64,000 bases of DNA. It comes from Deltaproteobacteria bacterium (GTDB taxonomy: Bacteria; Myxococcota; JACPTQ01). Location of the stretch: positions 1-64,000 of the forward strand of contig JACPTQ010000074.1 of assembly GCA_016192705.1 (NCBI GenBank), in the 5' to 3' direction. Made by a program: the position numbers and the translations under genes. Positions 10,168 through 17,586 of this stretch are shown here, one piece after another (the first letter of the stretch is position 1; each line of letters starts with the position of its first letter). The notes beneath the pieces were generated by a model. It was not told the DNA's origin. It saw only the letters and a list, made by a program, of their open reading frames with translations, and made no database searches.

Positions 10168-10211
10168 ACGTGGGACGTACCACGCGGCGCGTGCCGACGA
10201 CAATCCAGCCG

Positions 10212-11060
10212 TCACAACACAACGACGCGATCGAGCAAAGATTCGGCGACATTCGCGCGCACGAGAGTCGGGATGTCGTCCTCTTTGTAGCGCAACGAAT
10301 AATGCGTCAAGAGGAGCCGCGTGACGCGAAGGTCGTTCGCGACATCGGCGTAGTCGTTGAGATGGAGGTGCGACATCGGGCGCGCGAGATGGGCGTGATC
10401 GGGCGAAATGTAAGTGCACTCGCCGACGAGCGTTTCAGCCGTCGCCACTTCCGGTGCGCGATCAAACGGCAACCGCGTGGTGTCGCCCGTAATGGCAAAC
10501 ACAACGCGCGTGACCGGCTCCGTAATCGCCTGGCCCTCGCGCTTCAGCCGGCCCACTTCGAGCGGCGGCAACTTTGCGAACTCGGGACGAATCTTTTCCT
10601 TCTTCTCGATGACCATGTAACCCTGCGATGGCACGCTGTGCTCGGTCCGAAACGCGCGCACCGAAATCCCGCGCTGGATCTCGACGACGTCTGTGTCGCC
10701 CATCGCAACGACCTCGCAGTTGTATCGCCCGCGCGGACCCTGCATCACCGCCCAACTCGTCAAGACCTTCTGCATTCCCTCCTCGGTCCCGGCCGGCACG
10801 AAAATCGTCCCACCCTTCATGCGCATCATTTGACGCTGCGCGGCCCAATACACGACACCCATCGCGTGATCGAGGTGACAGTGCGTGAGGAACACCCGCG
10901 ACGCACCGATAAACGCCTGCGGGCAGTGGCCCATGTCAAACACAATGTCGAATTCCTTGAGCCGCCAATAGGAGGCCGCCGTCGCGCGCGACGCGCCTTG
11001 CAGCGTCAGCGCCCCGAGCGAAATCTCGCGCGGCACAAGGGCCGGTGTCGCCGGAATCAA
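10212..11060 (-). CDS. RNase Z-like metallo-beta-lactamase-fold hydrolase
   Basis: The 282-residue protein has the metal motif THCHLDHAMG (HxHxDH), a later GDTT aspartate, and a final THYSLRY histidine. The middle segment (AFRTEHSVPSQGYMVIEKK, then LKREGQAITEP) resembles the short RNase Z / TRZ1 group that trims tRNA 3' ends, but the substrate is an inference. It is encoded between the secreted unknown protein (TTGA overlap) and rsmD in one run of minus-strand genes. Confidence 0.8.
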   Translation of the reverse strand: MIPATPALVPREISLGALTLQGASRATAASYWRLKEFDIVFDMGHCPQAFIGASRVFLTHCHLDHAMGVVYWAAQRQMMRMKGGTIFVPAGTEEGMQKVLTSWAVMQGPRGRYNCEVVAMGDTDVVEIQRGISVRAFRTEHSVPSQGYMVIEKKEKIRPEFAKLPPLEVGRLKREGQAITEPVTRVVFAITGDTTRLPFDRAPEVATAETLVGECTYISPDHAHLARPMSHLHLNDYADVANDLRVTRLLLTHYSLRYKEDDIPTLVRANVAESLLDRVVVL

Positions 11061-11821
11061 CGTTTCTTCCCAGACAGCTCGTCGTAGGCGTCGTCCGTGG
11101 TTGATGCCGCAGGCGCGGCTTCACGCCCAAGGGACGCGGCCCGTTCTCGCTCGTCTGCCAACACCACCAGGTACGCCAAAAAGACGTCGCTCTTATCGCG
11201 CGCAATGAGGCGCGTCGCGCCGTCCGACCATTCGGCCGCGGTAATCTCCGACTCATCGGCGCCCGCATATTCAAACTGTCTCGGCTTTCCGTAAACGCGT
11301 TTCAACCCGTCGATGAACTCGGTGAAAGCGAGCCGCTTGGCGCGCTCACCCAGTCGATGAACGACCACCACCTTGAAAAGCGCTTGGTGGCGAAACAAAA
11401 AATAGTTTTGGGTCGCCTCAATCACGGGCGCGACAAAAACCTCCTCGCCGTTGTTGAGCCGAAACTCCCCTTCGATCGCCGAAACCGCGTAACGGGTTCG
11501 CGCACCGTCGAGCTTGACCACGCGCTTCGCGAGCAACGCGATTTCGTCGTCGCGGTCGCGCCGAATTCGGTCCATCGTCAGTGGGTCGGAAATCCCCGCG
11601 AGGCGCTTTGCGTACGACGCTTCTATCTGCCCCTGATACCGCGCGAGAATCCCCGTCACCGTCGCGCCCCACTTGAGCCCCTTCAGCTCCGACGACACGC
11701 GCGCCGTGCCAGCTCGCACCTTCGCGCTCGCTTCCGGCGTTCCGAAACACGCGGCCAGAGCGCCAATCGCCAACAACAGAGCAGACGCCCTAAACCGCCC
11801 TCGTTTTCTTCGTGTGTTCAT
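11057..11821 (-). CDS. Secreted protein of unknown function
   Basis: From the ATG at 11821 the product is 254 residues with a basic, hydrophobic signal sequence (RFRASALLLAIGALAACF; the AAC could be a lipobox). The mature part contains GLKWGATV, an Arg/Asp-rich helix and a beta-rich middle (EGEFRLNNGEEVFVAPV, ATQNYFLF). I do not recognise a family. It is 32 bases downstream of the HD-GYP gene and overlaps the RNase Z-like gene by four bases. Confidence 0.65.
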   Translation of the reverse strand: MNTRRKRGRFRASALLLAIGALAACFGTPEASAKVRAGTARVSSELKGLKWGATVTGILARYQGQIEASYAKRLAGISDPLTMDRIRRDRDDEIALLAKRVVKLDGARTRYAVSAIEGEFRLNNGEEVFVAPVIEATQNYFLFRHQALFKVVVVHRLGERAKRLAFTEFIDGLKRVYGKPRQFEYAGADESEITAAEWSDGATRLIARDKSDVFLAYLVVLADERERAASLGREAAPAASTTDDAYDELSGKKR

Positions 11822-11853
11822 GGAAACCACTTTTTCTTGACGGATTGTCGCGC

Positions 11854-12996
11854 CTACCGCCCGCCCAAATCCCGAAGCAGCCGCGACGCCGCGATCGACG
11901 AGCCCCACCGAATCCCGTCGGCCCCTTCTTGCGGATTATCCGGCAACATGTCGCGAATCGCGCGAAACTCGTTTTCCGGTATCGAGCAAAACGCCTCCAC
12001 CACGCGCGGATCGAGCTGCGTCCCCGCGCACCGAATAATCTCCTGCTTTGAAACGTCAAAGTCGACGGCTTTGCGGTACGGCCGATCCGACGTCATCGCG
12101 TCGAGCGTATCGACGACCGAAAAAATCCGCGCACCGAGCGCAATTTCGTTTCCGCGCAGCATCGACGGATAACCGCTTCCGTCGAATCGTTCCTGATGGT
12201 GCAGCACGATGAGCCGCGCCGAATCGAGGAACCGAATCCCCTCAAGCAGCTTGTACCCATAATCCGGGTGGCGCCGCATCTCGACCCACTCCTCGGGCGT
12301 CAACTTACTCGGCTTCAGCAAAATCGAATCGCGCACGCCAATCTTCCCGATGTCGTGGAGGAGCGCGCCGCGTTCAATGTCGATGAGGTCCTGGCCGTTG
12401 ACGTCCATGCGTGTCGCCAGCAACTTTGCGTAGAGCGAGACACGGCGCGAGTGCCACTGCGTTTCAGTGTCTCGTAAATCGAGCGCGCAGATGAGGCCGT
12501 TTAAGAGATCCGTCGTGCGCTGATCAACTTCGCGGTCAAGCCCGAGGTTGATTTCGTTGAGTTCACGGTTCCGCTCCTCGACAATCCGCGACAACTCCTC
12601 GTTCTCGAGTTTCAGCTTTATCTGATCGAGCGCGGACGAAACAGACGACCGCAAATCGTCGTTGTTCCACGGTTTTGAAATAAACCGAAACACTTTGCCG
12701 CGGTTGATCGCGTCGACCGCCGCTTCAAAGTCACACATTCCCGTAATGAGAATCCGCATCGCCTCGGGCGCAAGCTGACTTGCCTTCTCCAAAAACTGAA
12801 TTCCATCCATCACTGGCATTCGGTAATCGGACGCGATGACATGGAACTCCTTGTCGTTCAACAACTTGAGCGCCTTCTCGACGCTCTCGGTGGTTGTGAC
12901 GTTCACCTTCTCGGCGCGGAAGATGCGCTGGAAGGCGCTGAGAAGATTCACCTCGTCGTCGACGTAAAGGAGATTAAAAGGTTGTTCAAGCAACAA
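11854..12996 (-). CDS. Response regulator with HD-GYP cyclic-di-GMP phosphodiesterase domain
   Basis: The 380-residue protein has an N-terminal receiver domain (YVDDE, phospho-acceptor Asp57 in IASDYRMP, Lys in ISKPW), a coiled-coil linker (about 125-160), then an HD-GYP domain with HD at 214-215 (LLHDIGKIGV) and the signature HHQERFDGSGYP at 266-277. The key catalytic residues are present, so it should hydrolyse c-di-GMP when phosphorylated. The start is the TTG at 12996, with GGGGAGGA about 13 bases upstream. No cognate kinase is adjacent. Confidence 0.92.
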   Translation of the reverse strand: MLLEQPFNLLYVDDEVNLLSAFQRIFRAEKVNVTTTESVEKALKLLNDKEFHVIASDYRMPVMDGIQFLEKASQLAPEAMRILITGMCDFEAAVDAINRGKVFRFISKPWNNDDLRSSVSSALDQIKLKLENEELSRIVEERNRELNEINLGLDREVDQRTTDLLNGLICALDLRDTETQWHSRRVSLYAKLLATRMDVNGQDLIDIERGALLHDIGKIGVRDSILLKPSKLTPEEWVEMRRHPDYGYKLLEGIRFLDSARLIVLHHQERFDGSGYPSMLRGNEIALGARIFSVVDTLDAMTSDRPYRKAVDFDVSKQEIIRCAGTQLDPRVVEAFCSIPENEFRAIRDMLPDNPQEGADGIRWGSSIAASRLLRDLGGR

Positions 12997-13147
12997 AGAC
13001 CGCCGTTCCTCCCCGCGGACTAATTATAGAGGTTTGAGGTCGAATGTGAAACCCGCGAACGATGACGCACCCGCCTTTCAGCACATGACAAGAGTACGCG
13101 CGGGTCGTTTCTTGAGCAAGTCCGGGCGCGCGGCTCATAATGGGCGG

Positions 13148-13642
13148 GTGAACCGATGGTTGGCAGCCGCAGTCGTCGGCGGATTGGGTTGCGCGGCGAG
13201 CATCGATCGCCACCAAGACACGTGGGTGACGGGCGCGACGGTTCAAAAGCCTGACCACGACGGGCGGCGCATCGATGCCGGTCTTTCGTCGTTTAGGCGC
13301 GCTGTGCCGTCTCCGCCTCGGCGAACGCTTGTGCGATCGGAGATGGATGCTGTTTTGTCGCGCGGTCTTCAGTCGTTCGTCGCGTCGATCGAAGTCGAAG
13401 CGCTGCTCATTGAGCGGCGATTCGTCGGCTGGCGGCTGGTGCGTCTACCGACGGGTGACCGGCCGTCGCCCATCGATGTTGTCGAGGAGGACATCGTAAC
13501 GCGCATCAACGACTTGCCGGTCGAACGCCCCGGCGACTGGGTGAAAATCTGGGACGAGTTGCGACGCGCGCCTGAGCTCAAAATCGAAATCATGAGAGGC
13601 GGCGAACTACAGCTGCAACGATTTCCGATCCTTCGCGACTGA
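13148..13642 (+). CDS. Lipoprotein with a PDZ-like C-terminal domain
   Basis: Starting at the GTG at 13148 the product has a short signal with a lipobox (VVGGLGCAAS) and 164 residues. The C-terminal half (EALLIERRFVGWRLVR through IVTRINDLPVERPGDW to ELQLQRFPI) has the strand order of the PDZ-like domain of GspC-type secretion proteins. The frame is open back to 13034, but that extension has no signal peptide at its start. It is divergent from the HD-GYP gene. The 150 bases between them hold no obvious gene. Confidence 0.6.
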   Translation: MNRWLAAAVVGGLGCAASIDRHQDTWVTGATVQKPDHDGRRIDAGLSSFRRAVPSPPRRTLVRSEMDAVLSRGLQSFVASIEVEALLIERRFVGWRLVRLPTGDRPSPIDVVEEDIVTRINDLPVERPGDWVKIWDELRRAPELKIEIMRGGELQLQRFPILRD

Positions 13643-13663
13643 GAGCCTCTGAATTCTGATTTT

Positions 13664-13692
13664 TTGACGCCCAGCTTGGCATCCGCTACGGT
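13664..13692 (+). promoter_or_regulatory. Putative promoter for the two small ORFs
   Basis: TTGACG (13664-13669), a 17-base spacer and a weak TACGGT (13687-13692) lie 32 bases upstream of an ATG with a strong AAGGAGG. The -35 match is good and the -10 match is poor. Confidence 0.35.
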
Positions 13693-13724
13693 GTAAGGGC
13701 ATGTAGGACAATAAGGAGGCCGAG

Positions 13725-13973
13725 ATGAAACAGCGTTGTGAACCTCTTCAGTGGCGTGAGATTGACAGAACGGCTGGCGACGAACGTGACTTGCCGTTCA
13801 CCAACCTTTTGCGAGAGGCAGCGGGGGCTGGGCTGGTCCACGAATGTCCCAATGGACCGCCATCGACCCGATTCCATCGAGAGCCGAAACGCGGACTTCT
13901 TCGTTTGGCGAAGGCACAGTTCCGAGATTGGTTTGATTTGGCGCGACGTCCTCTGCCGGTTCCGCGAGGTTAA
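13725..13973 (+). CDS. Small protein of unknown function
   Basis: This 82-codon frame is the one opened by the best ribosome-binding site in the area (AAGGAGG seven bases before the ATG). The product is Arg-rich with no signal peptide and no recognised motif (central DLPFTNLLREAAGAG). Its third-position GC is low for this genome. An overlapping frame (13738-14058) has higher third-position GC but no ribosome-binding site of its own. The true coding frame, or a frameshift between the two, is therefore unresolved. It ends two bases before the next small gene. Confidence 0.4.
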   Translation: MKQRCEPLQWREIDRTAGDERDLPFTNLLREAAGAGLVHECPNGPPSTRFHREPKRGLLRLAKAQFRDWFDLARRPLPVPRG

Positions 13974-13975
13974 CA

Positions 13976-14164
13976 ATGGCGAAAACCGCAAGACGAGCCC
14001 TCATCGAATCGGTCAAGGCCGACGTTTCCGAAGCCGGTGCGAACCTACGCGAGTCTGAAGTCCCGTTTTCGGCGGAGTCGTTTTTTGACGGACTCAACGT
14101 TGACGAGCTTTTTGGAGAGTCGTTCGAGGTGACGATCGACGAGGCGAGCGAACAAAGCGGCTGA
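13976..14164 (+). CDS. Small acidic protein of unknown function
   Basis: This 62-codon ORF begins with an ATG six bases after GAGG and has normal third-position GC. The product has a basic N terminus (MAKTARRALIESVKAD) and an acidic, Phe-containing C-terminal half (FFDGLNVDELFGESFEV). It probably shares a transcript with the 82-codon ORF. No family is recognised. The basic head and acidic tail recall a small regulator or a peptide precursor, but no maturation enzyme is nearby. Confidence 0.5.
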   Translation: MAKTARRALIESVKADVSEAGANLRESEVPFSAESFFDGLNVDELFGESFEVTIDEASEQSG

Positions 14165-14181
14165 CACACGCGCGCGACCGT

Positions 14182-14210
14182 TTGACGTCCCGACGTCGAT
14201 TCACCACAAT
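14182..14210 (+). promoter_or_regulatory. Putative promoter for the ComEC-like hydrolase
   Basis: TTGACG (14182-14187), a 17-base spacer and CACAAT (14205-14210) lie 7 bases before the ATG at 14218, which has GAGG immediately before it. Confidence 0.35.
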
Positions 14211-14217
14211 ACAGAGG

Positions 14218-15390
14218 ATGCGGCAGCTTACACGGTTGCTCGTGATCGCGATGGCGCTCACGCCGTCGGCGTTTGCGTGCGCGCCCGTCTCGGCGAAATC
14301 GACAGAGCCGTCTGCCGAACCAAACGCAGGCGCCGACCGAAAAGACACGGCGACTCCCGACGCCGGGGATGAAAAACAGCACGCCCCCCACGTTCAGAAA
14401 ACCGATGCCCGAAAGCTGGTCGTCACATTCTTCGATGTTGGCCAGGGGGACAGCGCGCTCGTGCAGACGCCGAGCGGCAAGACGATTCTAATAGACGGCG
14501 GCCCACCAGAAGCCGGTCCCGTTCTCGTCGAAAAACTAAAGGCAATGGGGATCGAGGCGCTCGACCTCGTCATCGCCAGCCACCCGCACGCCGATCACAT
14601 TGGGGGTCTTGTCGATGTCGTTCGCGCGTTCAAAGTGCGTGCATTTCTTGATTCGGGCGTGGCCCACACGACGCCCACGTTTCGCGACTACCTCGCGGAA
14701 GTCGAGCGGCAAAAGGAAAAAAACGGCGCCAAGTTCTGGGTTGCGCGTAAGGGACGAACCATCCGTCTCGACGAGGGCGCCGTCGTCGTCGAGGTGCTCG
14801 CGCCCGAAGAACCACTCCTCTTTGGAACGCGAAGCGACGTGAATTCCAACTCCGTTGTCGTTCGACTCACCTATGAATCTGCGGCGTTCTTATTCACGGG
14901 CGACGCCGAGGCGGGGACCGAGGAGCGCCTCGTCAAACAGTCCGACAAGCTGCGCGTGTCTGTACTGAAAGTCGCGCATCACGGCAGCCGGCACAGCACG
15001 ACCCCCGAATTTCTGCGGGCCGTCCAACCCGATGCAGCGGTCATTTCGTGCGGCCGAGGCAATTCGTATGGGCACCCGAAGCCGAAAACGTTGAAGGCGC
15101 TCGAAGCGGTCGCGAAGGTTTATCGCACGGACCGCGATGGGACCGTGATTGTGACGACCGACGGGAAGGCACTTGAGTATAAGCGCTTGGGCGTTGTTGA
15201 ACGGCCGCAAGAGGGAACACCCATCGTCATTAAGGGTGCGGCGTACGTGGCAAGTCGCAGGGCGAAGACGTTTCACCGAAGCGACTGCCCGGGAGCCGCA
15301 AAGATTCGCGCCGCGAACCGTGTGAATTTTGGGTCGTGGGGAGAAGCGGCGGCGAGCGGAAGAAAGCCGCACCGGGGGTGCATGCCATGA
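14218..15390 (+). CDS. Secreted ComEC-like metallo-beta-lactamase hydrolase with Ada-like C terminus
   Basis: The 390-residue product has a signal peptide (LLVIAMALTPSAFACAPVSA), a low-complexity linker, and a ComEC/Rec2-type MBL domain (FFDVGQGDSALVQTPSGKT, metal motif SHPHADHIGG, FTGDAE, KVAHHGSRHSTT, GHP). No competence membrane domain is present. The last 45 residues (TFHRSDCPGAAKI, ending GCMP) resemble the small Cys metal-binding module found at the end of secreted nucleases and related to the Ada N terminus. Probably an extracytoplasmic nuclease or phosphodiesterase; this is inferred from the fold. The next gene overlaps by four bases. Confidence 0.85.
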   Translation: MRQLTRLLVIAMALTPSAFACAPVSAKSTEPSAEPNAGADRKDTATPDAGDEKQHAPHVQKTDARKLVVTFFDVGQGDSALVQTPSGKTILIDGGPPEAGPVLVEKLKAMGIEALDLVIASHPHADHIGGLVDVVRAFKVRAFLDSGVAHTTPTFRDYLAEVERQKEKNGAKFWVARKGRTIRLDEGAVVVEVLAPEEPLLFGTRSDVNSNSVVVRLTYESAAFLFTGDAEAGTEERLVKQSDKLRVSVLKVAHHGSRHSTTPEFLRAVQPDAAVISCGRGNSYGHPKPKTLKALEAVAKVYRTDRDGTVIVTTDGKALEYKRLGVVERPQEGTPIVIKGAAYVASRRAKTFHRSDCPGAAKIRAANRVNFGSWGEAAASGRKPHRGCMP

Positions 15391-15647
15391 AAAAAACGAA
15401 ACCGCCGCGAACCGCCGCAACGCAAGTTGTGATCGATCGACTGGACGAGCGCCTCGCGACAATCGTAATTCGCGGTCAGACCCATACGCTTCCTCGCTCT
15501 TTGTTGCCGGCCGGGACAAAAGAAGGAGACGCCCTCCGTGTCTCGATTGCGCGCGACGACGAGGCAACGGATAAACTGAAGCGTGAAATTGGGACGCGCC
15601 TCGGGCGGCTTCGCGAAAATGATGGGGACGGCGACGAATCGCTTTAA
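15387..15647 (+). CDS. DUF3006-type small protein
   Basis: The 86-residue protein starts at an ATG that overlaps the stop of the hydrolase gene (ATGA). It has the DUF3006 pattern: VVIDRLDERLATIVI, then LPRSLLPAGTKEGDAL, then a charged helix. In Gram-positive bacteria DUF3006 genes are known next to ComEC-like hydrolase genes, and the same coupling is seen here. It has no signal peptide and so should stay in the cytoplasm. Confidence 0.75.
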   Translation: MKKTKPPRTAATQVVIDRLDERLATIVIRGQTHTLPRSLLPAGTKEGDALRVSIARDDEATDKLKREIGTRLGRLRENDGDGDESL

Positions 15648-15665
15648 CAAAAAAGGAGAACGGTC

Positions 15666-16028
15666 ATGAAGTGGATTCTACTGGCTTTGGTGTTGGGCTA
15701 TGGGATCGGCTGCGACAAGTCGACGACGATGATGGGGACGGTCGGTGGAATGTGCAGCGGAATGTCGACTGGGTGCACGGGCAGCGAGTACTGCTTAACG
15801 ATGATGTCCGGCGGTTACTGCACCGCGGACTGCCCGACCTCCGGAACAACGGCCGGGTGCCCCGAGGGGGCGATCTGCGACACAGTCAGCAACATCGCCG
15901 ACGGCGGAACGGGAACCGCCATCATGTGCATCAAGAGCTGCACGCAGCAGTCGGACTGTCGCGCCGACGCCGGCCAAACCTGCAACGGCGTTTCCGGCGG
16001 CAGCGGCAAAGGCTGTCGCCCGACCTGA
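15666..16028 (+). CDS. Cys-rich lipoprotein
   Basis: The 120-residue product has a clear signal and lipobox (LGYGIGCDKS) and eleven cysteines after the lipidated one, in a pattern (GCTGSEYC, GGYCTADCP, GCPEGAICD, MCIKSCTQQSDC) typical of the disulfide-rich lipoproteins that Myxococcota carry in large numbers. The start is supported by AAGGAG 7 bases before the ATG. Function unknown. Confidence 0.75.
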   Translation: MKWILLALVLGYGIGCDKSTTMMGTVGGMCSGMSTGCTGSEYCLTMMSGGYCTADCPTSGTTAGCPEGAICDTVSNIADGGTGTAIMCIKSCTQQSDCRADAGQTCNGVSGGSGKGCRPT

Positions 16029-16086
16029 CGCGCTTTCGAGATTCCCACCTTCCTCATTCGACGTCATCCGCGATACTCTTCGCGCG

Positions 16087-17364
16087 GTGAAGCGCCACTC
16101 CAACATCGCGGTCCTCATCGGCCTCGTCGCCGGCGCCGTTCTCGGCATCACCGCCAACGCGACGCTCGCAGGAACCCCATTCCTCGCGGGTTTCATCGAA
16201 TCGTTCGCCGATCCCGCTGGAAAAATTTTTCTTCGTCTCCTTCTCATGCTCGTCATCCCGCTCGTTTTCGCCGGTCTCGCGAACGCCATCGCATCGTTCG
16301 AACTGCGCGACCTCGGCAAGCTCGGCCTGAAGACGCTCGCCTACACCGTTGTCGTCTCGACCATCGCCGTCCTCATCGGCATCGCCTTCGTCAATCTCTT
16401 CCAGCCCGGGGTTGGCCTGTCGGACACCGCGCGCGCCGCACTCACCGAAGCCGCCGCAAAAAATAAGGCCGCATTCGCAAGCGCCGCCGCGCCTCCTTCC
16501 GGCATCGCGATGCTCATCTCGATCGTCCCCGAAAACCCGTTCAAAGCCGCGGCAACGGGCGACATGCTCGCCGTCATGTTCTTCGCGCTCTTCTTCGGCA
16601 TCGGTCTCGCGCTCACCCGCACCGCATCGTCCGAGAAACTCCGCGAAGTCCTCGAAGGCCTCTTCGACGTCTCGATGCGCCTCATCGGCGTTGTGATCCG
16701 TCTCGCCCCCATCGGCGTCGGCGCCCTCGTCTTCACGATGACGGCACGCCTCGGCACCGACATTCTCGCCGCACTCGCGAAATACGTTCTCGTGGTCGTC
16801 GGCGCGCTCGCACTCCACCAATTCGGTGTCTACTCGCTTTCGGTCGCGCTCCTCGCTCGCCGCTCGCCGCTCCGCTTCTTCGCCGACATTCGTCTCGCGA
16901 TGCTCACCGCCTTCTCGACCGCGTCAAGCAACGCAACGCTCCCAACCGCCATCGACGTTGCCGAAAAAAACTTGCGACTCCCGCCACGCGTCGCGCGCTT
17001 CGTCTTGACAATCGGCGCCATCGGAAATCAAAACGGTACCGCGCTCTTCGAAGGCGTGACCGTCCTTTTTCTCGCACAGCTCTACGGCATCGACCTGTCG
17101 CTCTCGCAACAAATCACCGTCGTCGGCGTCGCGATATTGGGCGGCATCGGCACCGCGGGCGTCCCCGCCGGCTCGCTCCCCGTCGTGATGATGCTCCTCG
17201 GCATGGTCGGTGTTCCGGCCGAGGGCATCGGCATGATCCTCGGCGTCGATCGCTTTCTCGACATGTGCCGCACAACGCTCAACGTGACGGGCGACCTCGC
17301 GGCGGCCGTCGTCGTCGCACGCGGCTACGAGCCGCCTACTGAAAAAACGGAACCGGCATCATAA
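16087..17364 (+). CDS. Dicarboxylate/amino acid:cation symporter (SDF/DAACS family)
   Basis: The 425-residue protein has eight or nine hydrophobic segments and the family motifs: Ser-rich hairpin loop STASSNATLPTA (for the SSSxxTLP motif), IGNQNGTALFEG (for NMDGT) and a C-terminal re-entrant loop GTAGVPAGSLPV. These proteins take up glutamate, aspartate or C4-dicarboxylates with H+ or Na+. Gln and Asn replace Met and Asp in the NMDGT-like motif, so the substrate or coupling ion may differ. The GTG start follows a -10-like GATACT by nine bases. Confidence 0.92.
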   Translation: MKRHSNIAVLIGLVAGAVLGITANATLAGTPFLAGFIESFADPAGKIFLRLLLMLVIPLVFAGLANAIASFELRDLGKLGLKTLAYTVVVSTIAVLIGIAFVNLFQPGVGLSDTARAALTEAAAKNKAAFASAAAPPSGIAMLISIVPENPFKAAATGDMLAVMFFALFFGIGLALTRTASSEKLREVLEGLFDVSMRLIGVVIRLAPIGVGALVFTMTARLGTDILAALAKYVLVVVGALALHQFGVYSLSVALLARRSPLRFFADIRLAMLTAFSTASSNATLPTAIDVAEKNLRLPPRVARFVLTIGAIGNQNGTALFEGVTVLFLAQLYGIDLSLSQQITVVGVAILGGIGTAGVPAGSLPVVMMLLGMVGVPAEGIGMILGVDRFLDMCRTTLNVTGDLAAAVVVARGYEPPTEKTEPAS

Positions 17365-17581
17365 CGCGCACCGGGTTCGAACGCAGGGACAACCACGTGC
17401 CGTCGCCGAGTATTCCGTTCGGGTTGTTACCCCAACAATAAGGTGCGCCGCCGTCAACCATCGCACACGTAAACCATCCCACGGCGTCGACAGAGACAAT
17501 TCCGTCGAGCGCCAAAACTCGAGACGAGCCCATTTTCTTGTCGCAAGGGGCGCCATTCCATAAGTCAATGAATCGCCTCAG
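17336..17581 (-). pseudogene. Remnant of an RCC1-repeat protein
   Basis: The frame between two stops contains one RCC1-type repeat: VDAVGWFTCAMVDGGAPYCW, then GNNPNGILGDGT and SNPVRV. It is preceded by a partial one (WNGAPCDKK, GSSRVLALDG). Full RCC1 proteins of this kind have many such repeats and a signal peptide; neither is present. The 3' end runs 29 bases into the end of the convergent symporter gene. It is most likely the eroded C terminus of a larger surface protein. Confidence 0.6.
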
Positions 17582-17586
17582 TTATT

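Noticed and set aside
13671-13692. A sigma-54 promoter (TTGGCATCC...) upstream of the small ORFs
   Set aside because: The GG element has no GC dinucleotide at the required 10-base distance.
13798-14391. A 197-codon minus-strand frame over the small ORFs
   Set aside because: No start signal or motif, and it runs into the start of the well-supported hydrolase gene.
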